Positions 43,737 to 52,414 of a DNA stretch of 56,663 bases are shown piece by piece. The stretch is from Chitinivibrionales bacterium. Its GTDB lineage: Bacteria > Fibrobacterota > Chitinivibrionia > Chitinivibrionales > WJKA01. The notes below the pieces were generated by a model. The model was not told where the DNA came from. It searched no databases and saw only the letters and a program-made list of their open reading frames with translations. The stretch is from the NCBI GenBank assembly GCA_014728295.1, contig WJLW01000049.1:1-56663 (forward strand), written 5' to 3'. A program made the translations under genes and the position numbers. Numbering within the stretch: position 1 is the stretch's first letter; every line of letters starts with the position of its first letter.

Positions 43737-45647
43737 TTATTCATTGTGCACTTCTCTACCAAACGGCACATATTTGCGCCCGTCGGTTTTATAAAACTTC
43801 GTAAAGAACTCTACATAATGTAGGCGAAGCGTATGGATCGTCGGACTGAACATGCTCAACACAATGTTGAGGCCGTGGATCAGCACTGCAACGATCAGCG
43901 CGACGATAAAGCCGATCAATCCCGTATTGATTTGTGCAAACATCTCATTGGCTACCCGGGCAATGACCACCGACGCGACACCCAGCGCCATCAGCCGTGA
44001 ATACGAAAGTATATTGGTTGCCATGCCGGTAATTTCAAGTACGCCCAGCGCTCCCTGGCCAAGATAGAGAAACACCAGTCCGGTCAACAGCAGAAATACG
44101 CCTACAATATAATGGCTATTGGCGGAAGTGAACGCACCCAATGCCAGGAAACCAAAACTGACAACACACAGTAGCTGACCAATTCGATCTAATAATCCAT
44201 GCGAATCCTGCAATTTGCGCGCATTGTAGATGCCGGCCAGCGTCCCCATGCCGATATGGAGAGCGCCGATACCAATTGTTATCAAGAGTAACAAAGCCGT
44301 TGACGAAGGATCTTCACGATTAAACAGCGGCGGCCACAATCCCAGCACATGGTGCCCGAAGCTGCCGAACAGCTCTGCGAAGACAGCGCCGAAAATAATC
44401 GTTGATATACCGCAATACATACCGACGGTGGTGGCTGCACGCACATCTTCATTGGCATGAAACCTGTTGCGGATAGCCAGCAGCGCACCCATAATAATCA
44501 AACCATAAGCAATATCACCGACGATAAATCCAAAAAAGATCGGAATCGTCAGCATATTGAGCACAGAGGGATCGAAAGTTTTGTGCGTCGGGGGCGGAAA
44601 TAATTTAAGCACCACTTCAAACGGACGCACAAATCCCGGATTGTCAAGTGCCACCGGGGCTTCTTCGCTGCGAAAGCCCTTTTTGAGTATGCGCATCGTA
44701 TACGCTCCCAGCGTTGCCTCTGCAAGTGTTTGCTGTACCTTTTCGGCCTGGCCGACCGGCATCCAGACATGCAGTACCTTGACAAAAGAACCTTCGACAA
44801 AATGCCTGGTGGCGGCCAGTTGCTGCATATCGAGGTTACACGCCTTTCTGGCGGAAATTACATATCGTCCCCATTGCTTGCCGACGGCATCCAATTCGGA
44901 CCTGATGGATTGCAATGTGCGCGGAAGACGCTCCACGTCCTGCTCAATTGAGTGCAGGCTTTCTTTCAGGTTTTCACTCCGGTAATGCGGCGGCAATGAA
45001 AATTCGACACCGCCTGCGTCCCAGACGATATGCTTGACTTGCTCGATTTTGTCCGCCGGGCTGATAATGATGCCCAGGGATTTATCTTTGCTCAAATCAA
45101 AAAATTTTATATCGTCGGCAGGCAGTCCGGATTGCACAACATCTTCGACAAGCTTCTGCCTGGCTGCATTTTCTGTATTCTGCAGGAGAAATAGATAATA
45201 GGAAGAATCTCCTTCGTCAACATTTTTCTCGTCGGCAAAATGAGCTACTTCTTTATATCGGTCGAGTGTCGCCAGATCCTCTTCCATATTGCGATACCGA
45301 CGTTTCAGGGAAGTGACCTTGCGGCGGATTTTTATGATACGCGCCAGGCGCTGCTCCGGCGGACTGTTCTTTATGTCAAGCAGCATGCCCTGATCCGGAA
45401 TCGTTGCTGCCGGAACAGGTGATGCTTTGATAATTGCATCACACGCCTCAATGATTTCTTTGAGCCGGTCACGTCCGATAATGTCTGCATCGGACAGGTG
45501 CATGCGATTGAAAGTGTGCTGCCTGCTCTCTCCTTTCACGGGGACCGTTTCCAGATGCAACGTTTCAAGCGTTTGCAACTCCGCAAGCGCCGCTGCAAAA
45601 TGCTCGTGGTATATGACAATCTCGGCTTTTTGCATGGCAACGATCAT
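43737..45647 (-). CDS. atpI: A/V-type ATPase subunit I (membrane stator)
   Basis: 636 residues, close to the family norm of 620-660. The cytoplasmic half (to about 330) is helical with long coiled stretches; the membrane half has about seven or eight helices, among them FFGFIVGDIAYGLIIMG, LLLITIGIGALHIGMG and GLIGFIVALIVAVLIHGLN. The R in the helix near SRLMALGVASVVIARVANEM is the candidate stator arginine. It provides the half-channels facing the K ring. Its ATG overlaps the stop of subunit H by four bases (ATGA). Confidence 0.95.
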   Translation of the reverse strand: MIVAMQKAEIVIYHEHFAAALAELQTLETLHLETVPVKGESRQHTFNRMHLSDADIIGRDRLKEIIEACDAIIKASPVPAATIPDQGMLLDIKNSPPEQRLARIIKIRRKVTSLKRRYRNMEEDLATLDRYKEVAHFADEKNVDEGDSSYYLFLLQNTENAARQKLVEDVVQSGLPADDIKFFDLSKDKSLGIIISPADKIEQVKHIVWDAGGVEFSLPPHYRSENLKESLHSIEQDVERLPRTLQSIRSELDAVGKQWGRYVISARKACNLDMQQLAATRHFVEGSFVKVLHVWMPVGQAEKVQQTLAEATLGAYTMRILKKGFRSEEAPVALDNPGFVRPFEVVLKLFPPPTHKTFDPSVLNMLTIPIFFGFIVGDIAYGLIIMGALLAIRNRFHANEDVRAATTVGMYCGISTIIFGAVFAELFGSFGHHVLGLWPPLFNREDPSSTALLLLITIGIGALHIGMGTLAGIYNARKLQDSHGLLDRIGQLLCVVSFGFLALGAFTSANSHYIVGVFLLLTGLVFLYLGQGALGVLEITGMATNILSYSRLMALGVASVVIARVANEMFAQINTGLIGFIVALIVAVLIHGLNIVLSMFSPTIHTLRLHYVEFFTKFYKTDGRKYVPFGREVHNE

Positions 45648-45973
45648 AGGGGTGCTACCTCGTCAACGATTTTCTTAACGATCCGCGTGAGCTTGCTCGG
45701 GTCAATTTCATCCGAAGCGCGTTCACCGTCGAGGGACTCACTTTTAATCGGGGAAAGCTCGCTGCGTATTTTTTCCATTCCCCGTTCGATTGTTTCCCGG
45801 CTGTTCAGTGTCAATCGCTCCATCTGCGCGGCAATGCTTTCACGGCAACGCCTGTGCGCGTGGGCAACCGACTCCTTGGCCCGGGCTTGTGCAGCCTGTA
45901 GTTCTGCATCGAATTGCGCTTCCAGCCGAGCAATCTGCTCCAGCGAATTGACGTCCGGGTTGTCTTTGGACAT
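45644..45973 (-). CDS. atpH: A/V-type ATPase subunit H/G (peripheral stalk)
   Basis: 109 residues, mostly one charged helix (LEQIARLEAQFDAELQAAQ, RAKESVAHAHRRCRES) ending in ILTRIVKKIVDEV-like sequence (SKLTRIVKKIVDEVA). Size, position before subunit I and coiled-coil nature identify it as the H (G) subunit, the partner of E in the peripheral stalk. It begins 6 bp after the stop of the antiporter gene and overlaps subunit I by four bases. Confidence 0.82.
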   Translation of the reverse strand: MSKDNPDVNSLEQIARLEAQFDAELQAAQARAKESVAHAHRRCRESIAAQMERLTLNSRETIERGMEKIRSELSPIKSESLDGERASDEIDPSKLTRIVKKIVDEVAPL

Positions 45974-45979
45974 TGTGAG

Positions 45980-47704
45980 TTATTCCTCAAGTTCCTGTTC
46001 GAGATAAATATTCATTTCCTCGGCGCGTCCGCTCTGGAGTATCTCATGTACTTCTGCAGGAGTTTTTGCGTGGAAAACCTGTCGCCGCGTCTCGGGATCG
46101 TGCGCAAAAATTTTTGCAATGCTTGCCAGCACATGTAAATGCTGATCCAGATGAGCTTTGGGTGTTGCAATTAGCACAATCAGGTATACCGGCTCGCCAT
46201 CAATTGAGTCGAAATCGATACCTTTATGCGAAATGCCGATCACTCCCCGGATTTTCGGGCCGCCTTCAATGATTGTATGCGGTACGGCCAGGCCGTCGCC
46301 AACACCGGTCGACATCTCCTTTTCGCGAGCACGTATGTGTTTGATCAGGTCCTGCATCGAAGTCTCCCTGATCCCATGCACACGATGCATGAACCGGGCA
46401 AGCTCTTCGAGCGCTTTCCACTTGTTTGTCTGTTGCAAGCCAACAAGGATGTATTCCTCATGCAGGAAGTCAAGCAACCGGGTCTTTGCCTTATTTGATT
46501 CACCGCTTTTATGTATGGCTAAATTGGTAATAACCGGGCCGATTGTTTCATAGATAACCACCGATCCCAGAATGATCGTCGTGATATAGTCGCTGAACGC
46601 CTGAAACTCATTGTAGCTGTCAAGCACCAGAGTGAAGCCGATTGCAATGCCCGCCTGCGGAAACAAGGCAAAACCGATATTGTGTTTAATGGTTGCGGGT
46701 ACCCCGGCCAGGTGTGCGCCGATCGTTGGAGCAATATATTTACCAGCGATTCGTGAAAGTAAATAGGCCACGCCGACCGCCCCGGCAGTAATCGCCATAC
46801 CGAAATCAATGTGTGTTCCGGCAAGGATAAAAAAGAGCGCGTAGATCGGGGTCTCTATATTGGAGAAAGATTTGAGCAATAAATGCTTTTTGGCGGAATA
46901 GTTGCTGATGATAAAGCCGAGAACCATGCTGCCCAGAAAACCGGGCAGCCTGAAAGATACCGAAATACCCGCAACCAGCATCAAACCTATGATCAGATAG
47001 GAAAAGTGCACGGTGAGGGATGACTGCCTGCGCGTCAACAACAGCAGCGCAGCCGCAATCGATCCACCCAGCAAAACTTCGGCCAGCAGCACCCTGAGCG
47101 GCGCAAACACGAAGTCCCAGAGTCCGGGATTCTGTCCGCCGTCAATGACCGAAAGGCAAATGGGCAGCATCAATGAAAAAAGCGCGACCGCGGCAATATT
47201 ATTAAGCGCGACCGCACTCACCAGCGTTTTGGTGAAAATTCCCTTGGCACGCGCATGTACGATCAAGTGAATTATCGAACTGGGAGAGGTCGTCAAGCCA
47301 ATTGCCGCCAGAAGCAACGCCTTGGGCAATGAAACCTGAACATTTACAAGCGGCAATCCCCAATACAGTACGGCAAAAATCAACGTGGGGATAATGATGA
47401 CCTCACTGGCGAGGATAGTGAGCACTCGCTTGAATGCATTGTGATACTGGCGCACTATTAAATGTGTCCCCAGCGTCAAACCGAAAATGCAGAGCGCAAA
47501 ATCGGTAATCGGCCCAAAATGATGCAACGCTTCTTCGTCAAATAATCCAATGCCATGCGGCCCTGCAATGATACCGGCTGCAATCTGGCCAATAATGGCA
47601 GGCAATTTAATATGCTTCGTAAGCCAACCGAGTATGAAACCCACGGTCAGGAGAACACTCAGGGTGAACAGCGGATTGGCGTGTTCGAACAGCTTATCAA
47701 TCAT
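45980..47704 (-). CDS. Cation/proton antiporter (CPA2/Kef-like) with C-terminal PTS EIIA domain
   Basis: 574 residues from the ATG at 47704; the longer frame from 47740 would overlap the promoter. Residues 1-395 make about 12 membrane helices of the monovalent cation:proton antiporter-2 type: LTVGFILGWLTKHIKLPAIIG, IGLTTSPSSIIHLI, AVALNNIAAVALF, LPGFLGSMVLGFIISNYS and NIGFALFPQAGIAIGFTLV. Instead of a KTN domain the tail (about 410-570) is an EIIA type 2 domain with phospho-site His476 in GLAVPHTIIEGG and IAKIFAHDPETR. It heads the V-ATPase operon, 6 bp before subunit H. Control of transport by phosphorylation of His476 is inferred. Confidence 0.9.
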   Translation of the reverse strand: MIDKLFEHANPLFTLSVLLTVGFILGWLTKHIKLPAIIGQIAAGIIAGPHGIGLFDEEALHHFGPITDFALCIFGLTLGTHLIVRQYHNAFKRVLTILASEVIIIPTLIFAVLYWGLPLVNVQVSLPKALLLAAIGLTTSPSSIIHLIVHARAKGIFTKTLVSAVALNNIAAVALFSLMLPICLSVIDGGQNPGLWDFVFAPLRVLLAEVLLGGSIAAALLLLTRRQSSLTVHFSYLIIGLMLVAGISVSFRLPGFLGSMVLGFIISNYSAKKHLLLKSFSNIETPIYALFFILAGTHIDFGMAITAGAVGVAYLLSRIAGKYIAPTIGAHLAGVPATIKHNIGFALFPQAGIAIGFTLVLDSYNEFQAFSDYITTIILGSVVIYETIGPVITNLAIHKSGESNKAKTRLLDFLHEEYILVGLQQTNKWKALEELARFMHRVHGIRETSMQDLIKHIRAREKEMSTGVGDGLAVPHTIIEGGPKIRGVIGISHKGIDFDSIDGEPVYLIVLIATPKAHLDQHLHVLASIAKIFAHDPETRRQVFHAKTPAEVHEILQSGRAEEMNIYLEQELEE

Positions 47705-47739
47705 AAGAATCCATGCTGCGACAAAATTAGTGCACGACA

Positions 47740-47767
47740 ATTATGTATATAAACGGGGAAAACTCAA
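47740..47767 (-). promoter_or_regulatory. Promoter candidate of the V-ATPase operon
   Basis: On the minus strand TTGAGT (47767-47762) and CATAAT (47745-47740) are 16 bases apart, leaving a leader of about 30 bases before the ATG at 47704. The site would be inside the coding region if the longer open frame were used, which supports the shorter start. Confidence 0.45.
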
Positions 47768-48105
47768 CATAATCGCCGCATTTCACACTTATCTAAGCAA
47801 TTATAGGGCCCATTAAATATAGTTATTACCGGATCAAAGTTAAATTGACATATTCAGTTGATTTTATCAACAAAGAAGCCCTATCTTGCTATTTTATTGA
47901 AACTAGTAAAGGATACTTAAATGAAGTACAGGAAACCGAATGGGCTTAATGTGCAGCAATGAGTATAATTTTAAACGAAACTGATTACACAGCCTTTTTG
48001 CTGAACACCTTTTGCGAAGCTTCTTCCCGGACACAGGAGGAAGGTCGTGAAGGGAACCTTCCTCGTGATTCCATCAGGTAATTTCACCCCGACTGCCCAG
48101 TCACT
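47741..48105. other. Intergenic stretch between pilT and the V-ATPase operon
   Basis: 365 bases. It holds the promoter candidate for the antiporter/V-ATPase operon on its left and a hairpin after pilT on its right (48037-48064). The middle part (47780-48000) is AT-rich with nothing recognisable. Confidence 0.5.
48037..48064. repeat. Hairpin downstream of pilT
   Basis: GAGGAAGGT (48037-48045) and ACCTTCCTC (48056-48064) form a perfect nine-pair stem around ten bases, 42 bases past the stop of pilT. There is no U-tract on either strand, so it may be an mRNA end-protecting hairpin rather than a terminator. Confidence 0.5.
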
Positions 48106-49167
48106 TCAGGAGAAATCGGCACCGTTGAAGCGGTCTTTATCACAAGCCTTGAGGTAGGCCTGCTTTTTAGATACCTTGCCTTCTTTGACCAGATCGAGCA
48201 AACAATCATCCATCGTAATCATGCCGAGCTGACGGTTGGTCTGCATGAGATTGGCCAGTTTCACCGTCTCGCCGCTTCGAACGATTGGCGGTAGTGCCGG
48301 GGTTGACAAAAGGATTTCGTGGGCAGCCCAGCGCCGTTTGCCGTCAACGGATTTGAGCAATTGCTGAGAGATAACGGCTTTGAGCGTATTTGCAAGCAAT
48401 GGTCGAATTTGGGCCTTCTTTTTGGCGGGAAATGCATCGACAATGCGATCAATGGTTTTTACGGCCGAATTTGTATGCAATGTGCCAAATACCAGCATTC
48501 CCATCTCGGCCGCCTGCAGCGCCAGTTCAATGGTTTCTTCATCGCGCATCTCGCCCACCAGAATGACATTGACGTCGCTTTTAATCGCGCCGCGCAATCC
48601 CGAGCTGAAGCTTTTGCTATCGAGGCCGACTTCCCGGTGCACAACAATTGAGCGCTTGCCGGTATGGACAAACTCAACCGGCTCTTCGATGGTGATAATC
48701 TTATAAAATCCGGTCTGGTTGATATGGTCGATTATGGCGGCCAGCGTGGTTGACTTACCGGAACCGGTCGGCCCGGTTACGAGAATCAGGCCGCAATGAT
48801 AATCGGCAAACTGTTGAAACGATGAGGGCGCATTGATTTGTTTCAGTGATAAAATCTCGGAAGGAATAACTCGGAAGACGGCGCCGTACCCGGAGAACTG
48901 CTTCAGATAATTGGCGCGAAAACGTGCTTCCGTGCCCATCTGATAGGCAAAGTCGGCATCGCCCGTTTCTTCAAACGCGTCCCACACATCCGTTCCGGCA
49001 ATTTCCTGCAGCAGCAATTCCATTTGCTCCCCGGTCGTTGCGGCAACGTTATTCATTGGCAACAAATCACCGTGCAAACGGACTTTGGGAACCTGCCCCT
49101 GCTCAAGGTGCAAATCAGAGCCGCCCACTTTCAGCATTGCCCGGAAAAGTGAATCGATTTGAGCCAT
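48106..49167 (-). CDS. pilT: Type IV pilus retraction ATPase PilT
   Basis: 353 residues, the standard PilT length. The N-terminal PAS-like part carries GGSDLHLEQGQVPKVRLHG. The ATPase core has GPTGSGKSTTLAAII (Walker A), ITIEEPVEFVH (Asp box region), VILVGEMRDEETI (Walker B), FGTLHTNSAVKTIDRIVDAF (His box) and the PilT-type end AAHEILLSTPALPPIVRSG. It powers pilus retraction for twitching and attachment to surfaces such as fibre. It follows the other PilT-like gene without any gap (stop and start adjacent), so they form one operon. Confidence 0.93.
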   Translation of the reverse strand: MAQIDSLFRAMLKVGGSDLHLEQGQVPKVRLHGDLLPMNNVAATTGEQMELLLQEIAGTDVWDAFEETGDADFAYQMGTEARFRANYLKQFSGYGAVFRVIPSEILSLKQINAPSSFQQFADYHCGLILVTGPTGSGKSTTLAAIIDHINQTGFYKIITIEEPVEFVHTGKRSIVVHREVGLDSKSFSSGLRGAIKSDVNVILVGEMRDEETIELALQAAEMGMLVFGTLHTNSAVKTIDRIVDAFPAKKKAQIRPLLANTLKAVISQQLLKSVDGKRRWAAHEILLSTPALPPIVRSGETVKLANLMQTNRQLGMITMDDCLLDLVKEGKVSKKQAYLKACDKDRFNGADFS

Positions 49168-50616
49168 CTACTGTCCCGCCCGCATGGATTCGAATTGCTT
49201 TGGCATGGTTGCGCGCTTGCAAGCTTCCTGCGGTTTGATGATTCCTCGAGTTACTAAAATCCGCAGTGCATCGTCGAGAATAACCATTCCGGAAGAGCGC
49301 CCCATAATCATGTTGTTTGCCAATTGATGCATTTCATTTTTGCGAATCATATTTGATATTGCCGTGGTTACAATCAAAGTCTCAAACGCAGGTACAACCC
49401 CAGAGCCGTCCGCACGCGGTATCAACTGCTGCGAAACAACACCGCGCAGTGATTCTGAAACCATGTTGCGCACGATTTCCTGCTCGCCGGGCGGGAAGGA
49501 ATCAATCAATCTCAGAATGGTGCGCGATGCATTGGTTGTGTTCATGGTTGAGAAAACCAGATGCCCGGTTTCGGCCGCGCTGACGGCAAGGCGTATCGAC
49601 TCCAGATCACGCAATTCGCTGATGACAATGATGTCGGGGTCCTGTCTCAATGCCGCACGTAAGGCAGCCGCCTGGTTGCCGGTGTGCATACCAACCTGGC
49701 GCTGCGTGATTCTGCAACACGCCGGTGTATACACATATTCGATGGGATTTTCAATGGCAATGATATGCTCGTTGCGGCTCTGATTGATCATCTCGACCAG
49801 GGTGACCAGTGTCGTTGACTTGCCGCAACCAGCCGGGCCAGTGACCAGTACCATTCCCTGCGCCCACTTTGTCAAGGTGCGGCACGATTCGGGTAATCCC
49901 AGTTGCTCAAAGGTAAAAGCCTTCAGCGGCACAACCCTGACCGTCACATCGATGCCATGACGTTGCTTCATGAAGGTAATCCGAAAGCGCCCGCATTCCG
50001 GCAAGGCATAGACGGCTTCGAGATCCCCGGCGGCATTCAATCGCTCCATTACGTCGATAGGTAGAGCATCTTCGACGCCGGCTTGCAGCATCTTTGCCGT
50101 GAGCATTTCTTTGCAGGCTTGTTTGAGTACACCGGCATGGCGAATCATAATCGGCTTATCGACGCTCAGATGGATATCGCTGGCATGACAGGCGCGGGCA
50201 AATGCCAGGATTTCATCAAAGCTGCTTGCCGGCGACACGGCACTCGGGGGAGCCACCGGCCCGCTGCCTTTTAGCTCGATCGCAGCAGAGTCATTCGCCA
50301 CAATAGGCCGGGACGCGTTGGCGCTTTCCGCCCGCTTCATCTCCGGTGCTGGTGCTGCATGATTCGACACGCTGTCAGCCGGACTCTGCGCAACAGAGGG
50401 CGAAGATGAAGCCGGTTCCGGCTGCTGTTCCACTATATCGGTACCATGGGTAAGCGCATGCTTCAGTTGCTCATACTGTCGTGGAGTAAGAATACCGTTT
50501 TCGGCAAGCAGGTGCTTGAATGAAGATTCATTGGTAATCCGGTTCCAGCACACCATGACCTGCTCTTTAGTAGCCCAGTTTCGCCTGACAATTTCCCGCG
50601 CTAGTTCAGCTTCCAT
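49168..50616 (-). CDS. PilT-like ATPase with N-terminal extension
   Basis: 482 residues. The first about 50 residues are a small helical domain (REIVRRNWATKEQVMVCW, NGILTPRQYEQL) like the N-terminal part of PilB/GspE or of serine/threonine-kinase-linked modules, followed by a Pro/Ala/Ser-rich linker to about residue 135. The PilT core then follows: SDIHLSVDKPIMIRHAG, GPAGCGKSTTLVTLV, IAIENPIEYVY, IIVISELRDLESI (Ser replaces the Gly of the usual GEMRD) and FSTMNTTNASRTILRLIDSF, where the usual H of the TLHTN box is Asn. The changed His box and Walker B suggest altered ATPase behaviour. It precedes pilT directly in the operon. Confidence 0.85.
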   Translation of the reverse strand: MEAELAREIVRRNWATKEQVMVCWNRITNESSFKHLLAENGILTPRQYEQLKHALTHGTDIVEQQPEPASSSPSVAQSPADSVSNHAAPAPEMKRAESANASRPIVANDSAAIELKGSGPVAPPSAVSPASSFDEILAFARACHASDIHLSVDKPIMIRHAGVLKQACKEMLTAKMLQAGVEDALPIDVMERLNAAGDLEAVYALPECGRFRITFMKQRHGIDVTVRVVPLKAFTFEQLGLPESCRTLTKWAQGMVLVTGPAGCGKSTTLVTLVEMINQSRNEHIIAIENPIEYVYTPACCRITQRQVGMHTGNQAAALRAALRQDPDIIVISELRDLESIRLAVSAAETGHLVFSTMNTTNASRTILRLIDSFPPGEQEIVRNMVSESLRGVVSQQLIPRADGSGVVPAFETLIVTTAISNMIRKNEMHQLANNMIMGRSSGMVILDDALRILVTRGIIKPQEACKRATMPKQFESMRAGQ

Positions 50617-50674
50617 AATGCCAATTTCTTGAATTGTTACGGGAAGTGCATGTACGCTAGATAATTACTGGATA

Positions 50675-50703
50675 ATTATAGCACGATGGCGCGGGAGTGT
50701 AAA
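50675..50703 (-). promoter_or_regulatory. Sigma-70 promoter of the pilT operon
   Basis: On the minus strand TTTACA (50703-50698), 17 bases, then TATAAT (50680-50675), with TGC just before the -10. This is the best sigma-70 match in the window, 59 bases upstream of the ATG at 50616. Confidence 0.7.
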
Positions 50704-50726
50704 TGGGATTTTATCCCCGGCTGCTT

Positions 50727-52184
50727 TCAGTGATACAAGGGATTGTCCTGATATTTTGCGATCATTTTTTGCGCGATATCCTCTCGATCAATTGACAGGT
50801 AATAGTCCACCAGCAATTGATAGCGATAGCGGGTATGCGACGGTCCGCCTTCTTGGATGACTTTGAGCATGGGATCCTCTTTGACATCGGCGATATCCAT
50901 CTGCTCGTCGATCCACTGCTGCAGCAGTTGCAAACCTCTACGAACGGTATCCGGTTTCGCCCCGGCAAGATCGTGCAACTCGTGCGGGTCGTCAAAGCGA
51001 TGAAAAAGCATCAGCTCGGGATATTCTTTCAGACCGTCGGCATAAGTTTTTATGAGGATGTATTCGTCGAAAATGACCGCACGCTGGCAGCTCCAGGCCG
51101 CCTGGCTTACAACGAGATAATCACGGCCGGTAGTCGACGTTTCTGCAAGTGAGTCGGCAATCGGTCCGGCATCCCACTTTTCGGGGATGGGGCAACCCAA
51201 CTGCCTCAACATGGTTGCGGTGATATCGAATTGATAATGCAGCCGATCGTCGATGCGCGGCGGTATGCCGGGCCATTTGACCAGCATGGGCACCCGGTTC
51301 GTGATCAAATCTGCATTCTGGTGGTCCCCGTAGACATTCAGCTCGCCCTGATTTTCGCCGTGATCGGAGGTAACGACAATTGCTGTCTGCTCGTATATTC
51401 CCCATTCGTCAAGTCTGGCCAGCAACCGGCCAATCGCATCATCCGCATGCCGGATACCGACATCGTAGCCGTCAATCCATTTTTTATAATCAGCAAGGTT
51501 TCGTATTTGAGAAACCTCTCTGGGCAACGGTTCTGCTGTTGGATTATGCTGCACGGCATTGGCGGAGTGAGGGCCGTATGAATTCTGGTGTTTGTCAATC
51601 ATTTCCTGCGATACCCAGCCGGCAATCGAATCATTCTCAAACGGATTTCCGTATCCTTCGGGTACGCGATAGGGCGTGTGCGGATCCCAGATATTGAAAT
51701 GCAGGTACCAGTTTTCTTCGTTGCGGTATTTATCCATATACTCAAGCGCCTGATCCAGGACCTCGGATGACAACTCGCCCCCGCACCGTCCACAATCAAA
51801 CACATCATTGAACCGAGCCAGAAACCACCAAGCACTGTGCCGGCCGGCAAACGAGCTGACCGTTGAGGTGTGATAACCGGCTTTCTGGATGCAATGCGTC
51901 AATTGGCGGCGGTTGGGATTGGTCTGGAAGCCGCGTTGCTGATTGTCGATATGCGGGTCGGCGTAGCGTCCTGCGTGATTAATGGCGCCGGTGTGAATGC
52001 CGAACCGTCCGAAATGCAGGGCGGCCCGTGACGGCAGGCAGGGCGCGTCGGGAACATAACATTGATCGAAGCGGATGGCGTCTGCGGCTATGCGGTCGAT
52101 ACTGGGCGAAGTGTTGCGATGATAACCATAGCAGCCGAGGTGATCGGGCCTGAGTGTATCAATGTCAATGAATAGTATCTTCAT
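50727..52184 (-). CDS. Type I sulfatase
   Basis: 485 residues. The active-site segment CLPSRAAL (Cys49 to Arg53) is the CxPSR signature in which the Cys is turned into formylglycine by a separate maturation enzyme. DIDTLRPDHLGCYGY at the N-terminus and VVTSDHGENQG with the metal-binding Asp-His pair complete the alkaline-phosphatase-like core. No signal peptide is seen, so it is either cytoplasmic or exported by another route; the substrate may be a sulfated sugar taken up after outside digestion. It stands between the pilT operon and the DUF2461 gene. An anaerobic maturase gene is not in the window. Confidence 0.92.
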   Translation of the reverse strand: MKILFIDIDTLRPDHLGCYGYHRNTSPSIDRIAADAIRFDQCYVPDAPCLPSRAALHFGRFGIHTGAINHAGRYADPHIDNQQRGFQTNPNRRQLTHCIQKAGYHTSTVSSFAGRHSAWWFLARFNDVFDCGRCGGELSSEVLDQALEYMDKYRNEENWYLHFNIWDPHTPYRVPEGYGNPFENDSIAGWVSQEMIDKHQNSYGPHSANAVQHNPTAEPLPREVSQIRNLADYKKWIDGYDVGIRHADDAIGRLLARLDEWGIYEQTAIVVTSDHGENQGELNVYGDHQNADLITNRVPMLVKWPGIPPRIDDRLHYQFDITATMLRQLGCPIPEKWDAGPIADSLAETSTTGRDYLVVSQAAWSCQRAVIFDEYILIKTYADGLKEYPELMLFHRFDDPHELHDLAGAKPDTVRRGLQLLQQWIDEQMDIADVKEDPMLKVIQEGGPSHTRYRYQLLVDYYLSIDREDIAQKMIAKYQDNPLYH

Positions 52185-52414
52185 GCGAGCCTCAAATCGT
52201 GTGGAGCAACATTTTAAATGTGGCTATTTTGTTCTGTATATGAAATATACCAAAAGATTAATTCAGTCGCCAAATTTGTGTATACGTGATGCGCGTCGCA
52301 AAAACCAGAATAACTGCCGATTTATCCCGGCAAAAAATTGCTCGCTGTCAAGGGATGTATTTCCGATATTGCAGCAAAATGCACACCCCGCTGATGATAA
52401 TTTACCTGTTGCGG

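Noticed and set aside
34065..48064. The shared string GGAGGAAGGTC near 34083 and 48037 as a dispersed repeat
   Set aside because: Only 11 bases are shared and flanks differ; the purine-rich string can arise by chance.
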